In this document: piece after piece, positions 27,232 to 36,056 of the stretch
Position numbering within the stretch: position 1 is the stretch's first letter
Layout: each line of letters opens with the position of its first letter
Origin: RPQJ01 sp963754125
GTDB lineage: Bacteria > Pseudomonadota > Gammaproteobacteria > Steroidobacterales > Steroidobacteraceae
NCBI GenBank assembly: GCA_963754125.1
Contig: CAVWEX010000002.1
Coordinates: 62,001 to 126,000, forward strand
Length of the DNA: 64,000 nt
Reading direction: 5' to 3'
Translations under genes and position numbers: made by a program
Notes under the pieces: generated by a model
Seen by the model: only the letters and a program-made list of their open reading frames with translations
Database searches by the model: none
Told to the model about the DNA's origin: nothing

Positions 27232-28827
27232 TCAGAAGTGCAGGGCCTCCACGAGGCGCGCGTCCGGCCGCGTTCCAGTTTTCTGCCAGTAGTCATCGAG
27301 GCCGATGCGCCGGGTCAGGCGCGTGTAGCGCGGATCCCCCCGCAGCGGCGCGCCCTTCGCCGAGAACAGGATCGACGTCTTGCGGCGGCTGAGCGGGCCC
27401 GGGGGCGGAATCGTGGCGTTACCGAAGAAGTAAGTCTCGAGAAAGGCGAGAGCCTCGTCGATTCGGCCGAGCGCGCACAGGTAGGTGACGACAGAATAGG
27501 TGCCGATCGCGCCGCGCACATTGGCCATCTGCCGGACTGCGCCTTCGATGTCAGCCGCTGCCCCGGTCTGCATCGCCCGTGCAAAATCGTGCAGCGCCGC
27601 AAATGGCACCGGCTCGTGATCTCGATCGACCACTGGACGTGCACTCTCATCGTTGACCAGGGCCAGTGCCGCCTCGGCCCTTCCCGTCAACACGAGGAAT
27701 TCAAACCGCGTCTGCCAGATCGAGCGATTGTGCGGCCACAGGTTGAGCGCGCTTTCCAGCAGCCGCTCCACCTCTTCCAGTTGCCCGCCGCCCCACAAGG
27801 CCCACGAGAGGATCAGCTGGTTGCCCGGGTGGAAGGGCTCGAACGCAAGCGCGCGACGGAAGCAGGCAATGGCCTCCTGCCAGCGGCCGACGTCGCACAG
27901 CAGCCAGCCGAGGGCGCTCTCCAGCGCCGGATGCGACGGCTCGCTTGCCTGCAGCGCGCGCAGGGCCCGTTCATTGGCGGCCCAGCGACGGAAGTTGGGC
28001 GGAATGGTGGCCAGCGCGATCTTGGCGCTGGTGCTGCCCGGATCGATGGCAAGGGCGCGAGTGGCCGCGCTACGAGTCCATTCCGCCACCGCCGAAAGCT
28101 CCTGCTCGTCGCTCTGCTCCATCCGACGCCGGTAGGCGAGGGCCAGATCGCCCCAGGCCTCCGCCGACGTCGGATCCAGCTCGGTCGCCCGCTTCAGATA
28201 GGCAATGGCCTGGCTGTTGGAGTCCCGTTGTGACAGGAGATCCGCCTCGCGGGCCTTCACGATCAGCCGTCGCGCAGCTTCCACGTCGGCGTTGTCCGAC
28301 GCGGCACCGCGCCACACGGCAATGCCGGCTGCCCCCGCCAGCACCGTGGCAATCCCGCTGATGAGCAGGCGCCGTGACAGGACCGGCGGATGCGGCGCTT
28401 CGCCAGTGACGGGTGCTGCCGGTCCGACCGGCGGTGACGGGCCATCGACCCTGGCCGTTTCTACCGTCGCCGCCGGCGCTTCTTGCTGGATCGGCCGAAC
28501 GAAATAGCCCACCTTGGCGATGGTCTGGATTTCGAAGCCGCCCAGTGTCGCGGCCAGGTGCCGGATGCGCGAGACCACCCGCTGCAACGCATTGTCGCCG
28601 ACGATCCGCCCGTTCCAGCAGCGATGCACCAGCTCGTCGCGGCTGACGACCCGCCCTCCGGCGCTTGCCAGCACCACCAGCACCATCATCACGCGCGGCT
28701 CGATCGCAACCGAGCGGCCATGCAGCGTCACCGTCAGCCGCGCCGGATCGACCCGCAGTTCGCCGAGGCGGAACTCCGGTTCGCTCGCCAGCTCGATCGC
28801 CCCGCCAGGCCCCACCCGTTGCAACAC
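27232..28827 (-). CDS. ToxR/CadC-like transmembrane regulator with winged-helix DNA-binding domain and TPR-like C-terminus
   Basis: 531 residues from GTG 28827, chosen because AGGAGG lies 7 nt upstream; the frame is open further upstream. Residues about 12-105 form an OmpR-type winged helix (FRLGELRVDPARLTV; VVSRDELVHRCWNGRIVGDN; IQTIAKVGYFV). A Pro/Ala linker and one membrane helix follow (RRLLISGIATVLAGAAGIAV, about residue 175). The C-terminal half has TPR-like helical repeats (AIAYLKRATELDPTSAEAWG; AIACFRRALAFEPFHPGNQL). The layout is that of CadC-type one-component regulators that bind DNA from the membrane. It is divergent from the FlgO/TPR gene; the target is unknown. Confidence 0.82.
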   Translation of the reverse strand: MLQRVGPGGAIELASEPEFRLGELRVDPARLTVTLHGRSVAIEPRVMMVLVVLASAGGRVVSRDELVHRCWNGRIVGDNALQRVVSRIRHLAATLGGFEIQTIAKVGYFVRPIQQEAPAATVETARVDGPSPPVGPAAPVTGEAPHPPVLSRRLLISGIATVLAGAAGIAVWRGAASDNADVEAARRLIVKAREADLLSQRDSNSQAIAYLKRATELDPTSAEAWGDLALAYRRRMEQSDEQELSAVAEWTRSAATRALAIDPGSTSAKIALATIPPNFRRWAANERALRALQASEPSHPALESALGWLLCDVGRWQEAIACFRRALAFEPFHPGNQLILSWALWGGGQLEEVERLLESALNLWPHNRSIWQTRFEFLVLTGRAEAALALVNDESARPVVDRDHEPVPFAALHDFARAMQTGAAADIEGAVRQMANVRGAIGTYSVVTYLCALGRIDEALAFLETYFFGNATIPPPGPLSRRKTSILFSAKGAPLRGDPRYTRLTRRIGLDDYWQKTGTRPDARLVEALHF

Positions 28828-29009
28828 GCGAAAGCCTCCTGCGCCGGGGCCGAAGTTAGCGTTGGTGGACCGGAATATCAAAGGGCTTTCCCGATGCGGG
28901 GCAGGCGTTCTGATCGTGCCGGGAGTCAAGGCGCCCGCCCGGCGCCCCACTGTCGGCCGTGTATGATCGAGCCCTGACGTCAGCCGCCGGGACCGCGTCC
29001 GTCCGAGCG

Positions 29010-30823
29010 ATGCAACTCATCGAAGAACTCAAGCGCCGCAACGTCATTCGCGTCGCAGTCCTGTACCTGGTGGCGAGCTGGGGAGTGCTGCAGGTTGCCG
29101 CCCTGGTGTTCGACGTCCTCGCCGTGCCCAACACGAGCATGCGCCTGCTGCTCGGCCTGCTGGCGATCGGCTTCCCGATCGCACTCACCGTGTCGTGGTT
29201 CTACACGCTCACGCCGTCCGGGCTCCGCCGTGACGACGGAGTCGACCGGGCTGGCGCGGGGACATCGACCGTTGCACGCCGTATCAACGTGCTCATCGCG
29301 ATCGTGCTCGCCGCAGCGATCGGCGTGGTGCTGCTCGATCGCTTCCTGGTGCGGCCCGAGGCGTCGCTGGCCGGCAGCACGGATACCGCGGCCGCGGCCC
29401 TGGGCGACCTCCCGGCCGCGGCGACGGACGCGGGCGGCGTCGCGCCACCTCCCGCGGCGTCCATCGCGGTCCTGCCCTTCGCCAATATGAGCGACGACCC
29501 GGCCAATGAGTACTTCTCCGACGGCCTCTCGGAGGAACTGCTGAACGTGCTCGCCCGGGTGCCGCAGCTTAAGGTCATCGCCCGCACGTCCTCGTTCACC
29601 TACAAAGGCAGGCAGGTCCCGATCGCGGACATCGCGCGGGAACTCAACGTCGCGCACGTGCTCGAGGGCAGCGTGCGCAAGGCAGGTGGACGCCTGCGGA
29701 TCACCGCGATGCTGGTCCGCAGCTCCGACAGCACGCAACTGTGGGCCGAGACCTACGACCGCGCGGCCGAGGACGGCTTCGCCGTCCAGGACGAGATCGC
29801 GCGAAAGGTCGTGGACTCGCTGCGCGTCAAGCTGCTCGCCGGCGATGCGGATGGATCTCGAGGCCGGCGGCACGCAGGTCGGCGAAGCCTACGAGGCGTT
29901 CCTGCGCGGCCAGTTCGAGCGCAACCGCGGCAATGCCCCGGAGGTGCTCGCCGCCGCGGTCGGTGAGTTCGATCGCGCCATCGAGCTGGACCCCGCGTAC
30001 GCGAAGGCCCATGCGGCGCGCGCGTTCACGGTGGCCAACCAGGCGATGAATGCCTACGTTCCGTTCGAGCAGGGATTCGCCGCGGCGAGCGGCGATGCAC
30101 GCCGTGCGATCGAGCTCGCGCCGGGAATTCCGGATGGATACCGCGTGCTGGCTCGCATCAAGCTCTACGGCGAGCGGGACCTGAAGGCGGCACGCGAACT
30201 GCTCGAGAAGGCGCGCGGCACCGGCGGTGAGGACGCGACGATCCTGCGGCTTTCGATGGACCTGGCGCTGCGCGCGGGCAGTTCACGGCGAGGCGGTCGA
30301 TGCCGCGCGACGGGTCACGACCCTCGACCCGATCGCGCCGCAGTCGCACACGACGCTCGGCGTGGTGCTCTGGTACGACCGTCGCTTCGACGAAGCGCAG
30401 ACCGCCGCGGACCGCGGCCTCGCGCTCGCCCCCGACCGGCCGGGGGCGCGCTACGTGACCGCCGTGATCGCACTGTCGCGCGGTCACGCTGCCCGGGCCG
30501 TCGCCGACTGCGAGCTCGAGAGCATCGAGTGGCAGCGAAAATCGTGCCTCGCGATCGCGTATCCCCGGGTCGGCCGGATCGACGACGCACGCCGCGAACT
30601 GGCCGAACTTCAACAGTCGTCCGGCGACGGGTTCGCGTACCAGTACGCGCAGATCTACGCGCAGTGGGGTGACGCCACGCAGGCCTTCCACTGGCTCGGC
30701 GTCGCCGAGAAAGTCGGGGACCCGGGCCTGATCCTGGCCAACGGCGATCCATTGCTGGATCCCATCCGACAGGACGCGCGCTTCGCGAAGTTGATCCAGC
30801 GGCTCGGACTGGACGCGGCCTGA
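29010..30823 (+). CDS. Membrane protein with FlgO-like domain and TPR repeats, two apparent +1 frameshifts
   Basis: About 603 residues after correction. The N-terminus MQLIEELKRRNVIRVAVLYL with three hydrophobic helices is the form found in adenylate-cyclase-like/TPR proteins of this type. The FlgO-like block SIAVLPFANMSDDPANEYFS and SEELLNVLARVPQLKVIART follows, then TPRs (EFDRAIELDPAYAKAHAARA). The frame moves on by one base at about 29849 (LLAGDA to MDLEAGG) and again near 30283 (LALRAG to VHGEAVDAARR). Each fits one extra base. Start ATG 29010 is chosen over open frame upstream by family N-terminus. Function unknown; it may scaffold or sense at the inner membrane. Confidence 0.82.
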
Positions 30824-30845
30824 CACGCGGCGAGAGAGGGGTCTC

Positions 30846-31323
30846 ATGCGAAATCGAATCGCCGGTCTCCGACTGCGTTCGACGCACCCGTTCGCGGTGC
30901 TCATCGTTTCCACGCTCGCGACCTCCGCCTGTGCCGGCGATCAGGCCGGACCGGCCCCGGGCGATCCCGTGCAGGCGCTGCCCGCGCAGCCACCGGCCGC
31001 GCCGCCGCCGTCCACGGCGGCGGTGATTCCCAGCCGAAGCGATCGATCGCCTGCGGAGCGAGGCGGCCCGGCGAGCAGGCGTGCCGCTCGACTCGGTGAG
31101 CGTGCTGGAAAGCGAGGCGGTGACCTGGCCCGACAGCGGATTCGGCTGCAGCGGGCCGGACGAGAGCACGTTGCAGGTGCTGACGCCCGGCTTCCGTATC
31201 GTGCTCGTGGCGGGTGAACGTCAGCTCGAATATCGCGGCGACCGCCGCGGCCACTTCAGCCTGTGCCCGGAGGGACGGGGCGGACCCCCCGTCGAGTCAG
31301 CAGGCGCACCGGTCGATCGCTGA
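30846..31323 (+). CDS. Small lipoprotein, hypothetical, apparent +1 frameshift
   Basis: Signal peptide ending in the lipobox LATSACAG near residue 29, then a Pro/Ala-rich stretch (about residues 30-60). The frame moves by one base near 31031. The second part, EAIDRLRSEAARRAGVPLDS then SVLESEAVTWPDSGFGCSGP, reads as a compact secreted domain. Corrected length is 158 residues. I do not recognise the family. A GAGAG-like site precedes the ATG. It is 22 nt after the TPR gene and probably cotranscribed. Confidence 0.6.
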
Positions 31324-31330
31324 TTCGCCC

Positions 31331-31362
31331 AAAGAAAAGGGGCCCCTCTCGCGAGGGGCCCC
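31331..31362 (-). terminator. Rho-independent terminator of the subtilase gene
   Basis: Perfect 10-bp stem GGGGCCCCTC / GAGGGGCCCC with loop TCGC. Read on the minus strand it is followed by TTTTCTTT, so it ends the gene at 31390-34041. The plus-strand lipoprotein gene has no U tract on its side. Confidence 0.85.
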
Positions 31363-31389
31363 CGTATCACGCTTGTGCGTGCTGCCCGT

Positions 31390-34041
31390 TTACGGGCGAT
31401 CGATCGTCACGACGGGCGACGTCCAGACCTGCCAGTGCGCAGGATCCGACGCCACGCCGTTGGCCTTGAGCGCCCGGACGTTGACGCGGTACTCGCCGTC
31501 CGGGACGTCCACCAGCGTGCCGATCGCGTCCGCGATGCGCTGGCCGGTCCACTCGAACGAGTAGAACAGCGTGCGGGTGCCGTTGCGCCCCAGGTAGTCC
31601 GCCCGATCGAAGTTGGAGTAGGTGGGATCGAGCGGCGTGCCCGTTGCAGCGTCCACGATCTGGAACTCGACCCGCTGCGCGTGGTGGTTGATGTGCACCA
31701 GGAACCACGGGTTATCGCCGGCCTCGAGCGTGTAGGTCGCACCGGCCGGCTGGTTCGTGAACGACCCGGCCGCCAGCTTCGCGAGCCACGGGAACGTGGG
31801 AACGTTGTTGAACCCGTCGAGCGGCTGCACGGCCTGGTAGTCGCCCGTGAAGCCGCCGAACGGCACGCGCAGCGGCTCGCCGCCGCCGGACGGCGTGAGA
31901 ACGAGATACCCGCCGTACACGCGGCCCGTGAAGATCCCCGAGCTCGACGTGTTCGGATCCGGCGTGATCGTGGCCTTCACCACGGCCGTTCCGCCCGCCG
32001 GTACCGTCACGCTGGGCTTGGCGAACTTCACGGTCGCTCCGCCGACGAAGGCCGGCTGCGTGAATGCCGTCGGTGCGTTGGTCGTGCCCGACGGCGCGAT
32101 CAGCCGTCCGAAGCTCAGCGTGTTGACCGACGACAGGTTGTACGTCACCGGCGCCGCGCCCCAGTTGCGCACGGTCAGCGTACGCGTCTGCGGCCCCGCC
32201 GCGCCTTCGCCCAGCGGCAGCTTGGCCGGCGTGATGCCGACGGTGGCGTTGATGGTGTCCGCCACGTCGATCATGCCCGCGCCCTGTCGCGCCGCGAAGT
32301 CGAGGAACCCGAGCCCCGGGTTACCCGACCACACCTTGGGATCGGCGTGGTTCTGCAGGCGGTCACGGATCTCGAGCGGCTTCAGTGCCGGGTTCGCCTG
32401 CAGCATCAGCGCGACCGCGCCCGCCGTATGAGGTGCGGACATGGAGGTGCCGCTCAGCGTGGCGTAGCCACCGTTCTCCAGCGGGTAGGTCGAGTAGATT
32501 GCACCGCCGGGGGCACCCACGTCGGGCTTGAAATCGAGCGTCGGCGCGAGGCCGTAAGAACTGAAGCTCGAGATCAGGCCGGCGGTGGGGTTCGGGAAAG
32601 CACCCTGCCGGGCAGTCCAGACCATCTCGACCGGCGCAGCCTGCGCGCGAATGAACAGGCCGTCAGCCTGCGAGATGCCCACCGCCGGGGCTGTCACGCC
32701 CGCGGGTGGCGCCGCACCCAGAGTGCCGTTCACGACGCCGGGGACGTTGTTGGCCACCAGTACGGCCGTGGCGCCCGCTGCGGCCGCACGCAGGTACTTC
32801 TCACCGAAGCTGCATGCGCCACGGTCAATCAGCGCCGCCTTGCCCGCCGGGTCCGCAAGGTACGGGTCGGTCTGGTTGCCCGGCACCGTCGTGTCGCTGT
32901 CGACGCAGCCGCGACCAACGTAAACGATCTCTTCCGTGCCCGCAGTGGGCACCGGCGGCGTGAAGGTCATCGGTTGGTAGCCGATGTCGGTCCCGTTCAC
33001 GGTCAGCACGCTGAGGAGGACTTTCGCGTTGTCGAACGAGGCGACGCCGATCACGCCCGCGCCGACGCCCGGGGCGCCGAGCGAGAACGAGCCGGTCGCG
33101 CCGTTGTTGCCCGCGGAGGCGACGACGGACACGCCGTTCTTCACGAGCACGCCGCTCATGGTCACGGTCGGGTACTGCGGCCACTGCAAGGCAGCGCCGA
33201 GACTCATGTTCACGACCTGCATGCCGTCGAGGTACGCGAGCTCCAGCGCGGCGTTGATAACGTCGGCACTCGAACTGCCCGCGCAGCCGAACACGCGATA
33301 GGCGCCCAGCGTCACCTCGGGCGCGACGCCCGTGACGCCGCCGGCCGCGGCGGCCTTCGCGCCGGTGATGCCGGCGACGTGGGTGCCGTGGCCGTTGCAG
33401 TCATCCGGATCCGGATCCGGGTTCGGGATTGGGGCCGTGCCTGCACCGCCCGAGTTGTAGTCGTCGCCGACCAGGTCGTACCCGAATTCGACTTTGCAGC
33501 CCGGACCGAAGCAGCTGCCGAGGTCCGGGTGGTGGTAGTCGATGCCCGTGTCGATGATGCCGACCTTGACCCCGTCGCCGTCCCAACCCTCCGCGCGCGC
33601 CTCGTCAACGCCGGTCAGCGCGATGGCGTTGACGACGTCGATTGTGCTGCCCATGTCATCGGGCTGCGGCGGACGCTCGATGTTCACCACCGGATACACC
33701 GCCGCGACGCCCGGCAGGCGCGCGACACGCGAGGCCTCGGCCGAGGACATCTGCATCGAGTAACCGTTCCAGAGCGTGCGGTAGTCGAAGCGCTCCTTCG
33801 CCTGCACGCCGGCGCCCTTGAGCGCCGACTTGAACTTCGTGCGCTCGCTGCTCAGGCTGCTCGACCTGCCGCCTTCCGCCAGCGGCTTGCCGCGCAGTTG
33901 TACGAACCACGCGGTCGCATTCTCGCTCTGCGCAATCGACACCGTGTCGCCGCTCGCCTGCGCGGACGGCACGTAGCCGGCCCCGCCGAGCGTCGTCACG
34001 ACTGCTGCGCTCAGCAGTACGCTCATCGACTTAATGGACAT
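31390..34041 (-). CDS. Secreted subtilisin-like serine peptidase (S8) with PA-domain insertion
   Basis: 883-residue exported protease. ATG 34041 follows GGGAGGAAAC. Signal peptide to about residue 29; I9-type inhibitor prodomain about 40-120. The S8 catalytic domain has Asp164 in VGIIDTGIDYHH, His218 in NGHGTHVAGI, oxyanion Asn in SAGNNGATG, and Ser533 in GTSMSAPHTAG. A protease-associated (PA) domain of about 100 residues is inserted before the Ser (DPAGKAALIDRGACSFGEKY). C-terminal beta-sandwich domains occupy about 590-883. The layout is typical of secreted nutrient-scavenging subtilases. A terminator follows at 31331-31362. Confidence 0.92.
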   Translation of the reverse strand: MSIKSMSVLLSAAVVTTLGGAGYVPSAQASGDTVSIAQSENATAWFVQLRGKPLAEGGRSSSLSSERTKFKSALKGAGVQAKERFDYRTLWNGYSMQMSSAEASRVARLPGVAAVYPVVNIERPPQPDDMGSTIDVVNAIALTGVDEARAEGWDGDGVKVGIIDTGIDYHHPDLGSCFGPGCKVEFGYDLVGDDYNSGGAGTAPIPNPDPDPDDCNGHGTHVAGITGAKAAAAGGVTGVAPEVTLGAYRVFGCAGSSSADVINAALELAYLDGMQVVNMSLGAALQWPQYPTVTMSGVLVKNGVSVVASAGNNGATGSFSLGAPGVGAGVIGVASFDNAKVLLSVLTVNGTDIGYQPMTFTPPVPTAGTEEIVYVGRGCVDSDTTVPGNQTDPYLADPAGKAALIDRGACSFGEKYLRAAAAGATAVLVANNVPGVVNGTLGAAPPAGVTAPAVGISQADGLFIRAQAAPVEMVWTARQGAFPNPTAGLISSFSSYGLAPTLDFKPDVGAPGGAIYSTYPLENGGYATLSGTSMSAPHTAGAVALMLQANPALKPLEIRDRLQNHADPKVWSGNPGLGFLDFAARQGAGMIDVADTINATVGITPAKLPLGEGAAGPQTRTLTVRNWGAAPVTYNLSSVNTLSFGRLIAPSGTTNAPTAFTQPAFVGGATVKFAKPSVTVPAGGTAVVKATITPDPNTSSSGIFTGRVYGGYLVLTPSGGGEPLRVPFGGFTGDYQAVQPLDGFNNVPTFPWLAKLAAGSFTNQPAGATYTLEAGDNPWFLVHINHHAQRVEFQIVDAATGTPLDPTYSNFDRADYLGRNGTRTLFYSFEWTGQRIADAIGTLVDVPDGEYRVNVRALKANGVASDPAHWQVWTSPVVTIDRP

Positions 34042-34148
34042 GTTTCCTCCCACAGGATGCCAAGGGTTCTTAGAGCCACGGCGTGTTGCTGTCATCGCAA
34101 CCCGCCGCCGACGTGCGCCGGCGCCGTTTCCGAAAGGTCCGCGCGAGT

Positions 34149-34168
34149 ACGCGCGAATGTTCGCGCGT
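34149..34168. promoter_or_regulatory. Inverted repeat, candidate operator for the subtilase gene
   Basis: Nine-base arms ACGCGCGAA and TTCGCGCGT separated by TG, about 108 bp upstream of the subtilase start. The symmetry suits a dimeric regulator; there is no other evidence. Confidence 0.3.
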
Positions 34169-34525
34169 CCGTGCGGTGTTCGACCTTTGCGGGTAACCCA
34201 GCCCTCTCTCGGTGGGCCCTCGAGAGCTGTGGTTTTGCGGCCCCGCCTCGCAGCGGGTGTGCCCTTCGACCAGTGCAGTGACGCGGAACGTACCCTGCTT
34301 CTTATGCTCGCGACAAGGACAAATTTCGTTCGACACTTTCATTCGACATAAGCGCTCAGGACCGGGTTCGCGAACCGCCGCGCTGCGTCCTCGTTCGGTC
34401 AGCTCAGCGATCGGCAAGTGTCGGGGAATTTGACAGGTCACCGGACGGCCGCGCCCAGGGTACGTCCAGCGGTTTGGTGATAAGTCGCTGACCCCGAAGC
34501 AGATATGTCACCTGTGCGGGCCGAG

Positions 34526-34541
34526 TGGCACGGCTCTTGCT
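34526..34541 (+). promoter_or_regulatory. Sigma-54 promoter of the PEP-CTERM gene
   Basis: TGGCACGGCTCTTGCT matches the consensus TGGCACR-N4-TTGCW at every defined position, with the required 10 bp between the -24 GG and the -12 GC. It is 47 nt upstream of the GTG start at 34589. In bacteria with exosortase systems many PEP-CTERM genes are transcribed by RpoN with the PrsK/PrsR two-component pair; that link is known from the family and inferred here. Confidence 0.88.
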
Positions 34542-34588
34542 TGCGATAGCAGGCTGCAACCCGAATAACTGAACGCGGGAGTTCAATC

Positions 34589-35200
34589 GTGAAAAGAATC
34601 CTTCTTGCCGCCGCTGCGTCGCTGCTCTTCGCGTCGTCTGCCAACGCGGCCTCGATCAGTCTCTTCGAAGTCGGCGTCAACAAGGACGGCGACCAGCCGA
34701 CGCCCGACAACGTGAAGTACGCGCTCGATGCGTCGGGCCTGGGGTCGGTGAGCGTCATCGTGAAGGGCAAGGGTGAGCATTTCGTGCTCGGCTACTTCGA
34801 CTACGAGATCGGCGACCTGTTCTTCGACGAGCTCGGCGCCGCCAACGGCGTGGCCGGCATGGGCGAGAGCTGGGAAATCGACGAGCCCGGGTTCACCTTC
34901 GGCAACATCTACCTGAACTTCCAGGGTGGCGCGCTCGACAACACGAACGGCATCGACGGCGTGCTCGAGGACGTGGCCATGGCGCTCGGCCGCACGTTCA
35001 ACGTGGTCTACGGCGGAATCCGCGTGACCTTCTTCACGAGCCTCGAGCAGCCGCGGGTGCCGTTCTACCTGTCCCAGATGGACGACGAGACCGGCGACAC
35101 GATCTATCTCTGGTCCACCACCGCTGTTCCGGAGCCGGGTTCGCTGGCGCTGCTCGGCCTCGGCCTGACCCTGCTCGGAGTGGCGCGCCGGCGTCGGTAA
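34589..35200 (+). CDS. PEP-CTERM sorting-domain protein
   Basis: 203-residue exported protein. GTG start has GGGAG 7 nt upstream; signal peptide to about residue 20 (FASSANAAS). The acidic beta-rich middle of about 150 residues resembles nothing I can name. The C-terminus is a classical exosortase signal: VPEPGSLALLGLGLTLLGVA followed by RRRR at the very end. The protein is expected to be cut and anchored or released by an exosortase (EpsH/XrtA type) encoded elsewhere. It is driven by the sigma-54 promoter at 34526. Confidence 0.9.
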   Translation: MKRILLAAAASLLFASSANAASISLFEVGVNKDGDQPTPDNVKYALDASGLGSVSVIVKGKGEHFVLGYFDYEIGDLFFDELGAANGVAGMGESWEIDEPGFTFGNIYLNFQGGALDNTNGIDGVLEDVAMALGRTFNVVYGGIRVTFFTSLEQPRVPFYLSQMDDETGDTIYLWSTTAVPEPGSLALLGLGLTLLGVARRRR

Positions 35201-35276
35201 ACTTTACAGGTCCGGAGCTGGCGCGGTCGTGGAACGGTGAGTTCCGCACTTCGCCTCTGCTCACTCCCCGATCGCA

Positions 35277-35386
35277 TACAATCGCGACCGAGCAGGTGCC
35301 GAACCGCCGGAGGGCGGGTGAAGTCGTACGTCACCATCCAGGCCTTGGTTGCCGGCCGGGTTGCACCGATCGAGCCGGTATCCTGA
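35277..35386 (+). other. Promoter-plus-start remnant resembling the marC upstream region, with a 22-codon open frame
   Basis: GATCGCATACAATCGCG (35270-35286), a GGAGGG ribosome site, and GTG 35318 opening MKSYVTIQA-type codons repeat the arrangement of marC at 21502-21570. In the marC region TACAAT lies 36 nt from the start, and here 35 nt. TCGTACGTCA follows the start codon in both. The frame stops after 22 codons at 35384-35386. This is either a decayed duplicate of the marC 5' end or a short leader peptide ahead of mobA. Confidence 0.45.
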
Positions 35387-35399
35387 CGTGCCGCGGCGA

Positions 35400-36023
35400 G
35401 TGTCGAATCTGGACTATCCGCGCGATGCAGTGACAGGCCTGATTTTGGCCGGCGGGGCCGCCCGCCGCATGGGTGGCGAGGACAAGGGACTCGCCGACCT
35501 CGCCGGGCGTCCCATGCTCGAGTACGTGCTCGACGCGCTTCGCCCGCAGGTAGGTTCGATTCTGGTCAGCGCCAATCGCAATCGTGACCGTTACTCGGCC
35601 TACGGCTGCCCGGTGGTTGCGGACACACTCGAGAACTATCCCGGCCCGCTTGCGGGCGTGGCCAGCGCCCTTCGGCACCTGGCGACCGACTACCTGCTGG
35701 TCGTCCCGTGCGATGCGCCGCTGCTTGCAGCCGACCTTGCGCCCCGTCTCCATGCGGCCTGTGTCGCCGCAGGGGCGGAGGCAGCAGTCGCCAGTGATGG
35801 CCTTCGTGTTCAGCCGGTTTTCCTGATGCTGCGTGCTGCGGTTGCCCCGGGATTGCAGGCATATCTCGCCGGTGGCGGGCGCAGGGTCGACGCCTGGTTG
35901 ACGCAGTTGCGCCTCGCGCAGGTCGACTTCAGCGACGAGCCGGAGTGCTTCGTGAACGTCAACGACCCGACCGACCGTCACCGGGTCGCGACGAGGCTTT
36001 CATCCACGACGTTTTCAGTCTGA
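35400..36023 (+). CDS. mobA: Molybdenum cofactor guanylyltransferase MobA
   Basis: Transfers GMP from GTP to Mo-molybdopterin, making the MGD cofactor that formate dehydrogenase needs. The nucleotide-binding motif LILAGGAARRMGGEDKGLA is at the N-terminus, and PCDAPLLAADL is the metal/substrate Asp block. 207 residues from GTG 35400; an in-frame GTG at 35388 is the alternative. It heads a plus-strand Mo-cofactor cluster (mobA-moeA-moaB-yqeC) that converges on selD. Confidence 0.93.
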   Translation: MSNLDYPRDAVTGLILAGGAARRMGGEDKGLADLAGRPMLEYVLDALRPQVGSILVSANRNRDRYSAYGCPVVADTLENYPGPLAGVASALRHLATDYLLVVPCDAPLLAADLAPRLHAACVAAGAEAAVASDGLRVQPVFLMLRAAVAPGLQAYLAGGGRRVDAWLTQLRLAQVDFSDEPECFVNVNDPTDRHRVATRLSSTTFSV

Positions 36024-36056
36024 GGAGCCTTGTCCGATGCACGGATCGGCGCGTCG

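Larger units (their letters stand above)
34042..34588. other. Divergent intergenic region between subtilase and PEP-CTERM gene
   Basis: 547 bases with no gene I can support. Notable contents: an inverted repeat ACGCGCGAA-TG-TTCGCGCGT at 34149-34168 on the subtilase side, the palindrome GGTTCGCGAACC at 34365-34376, two TTCGACA direct repeats near 34329 and 34343, and a consensus sigma-54 promoter at 34526-34541. The length fits upstream activator binding for the sigma-54 promoter. Confidence 0.5.

Noticed and set aside
31331..31362. Terminator for the plus-strand lipoprotein gene
   Set aside because: The U tract lies only on the minus-strand side, so it serves the subtilase gene.
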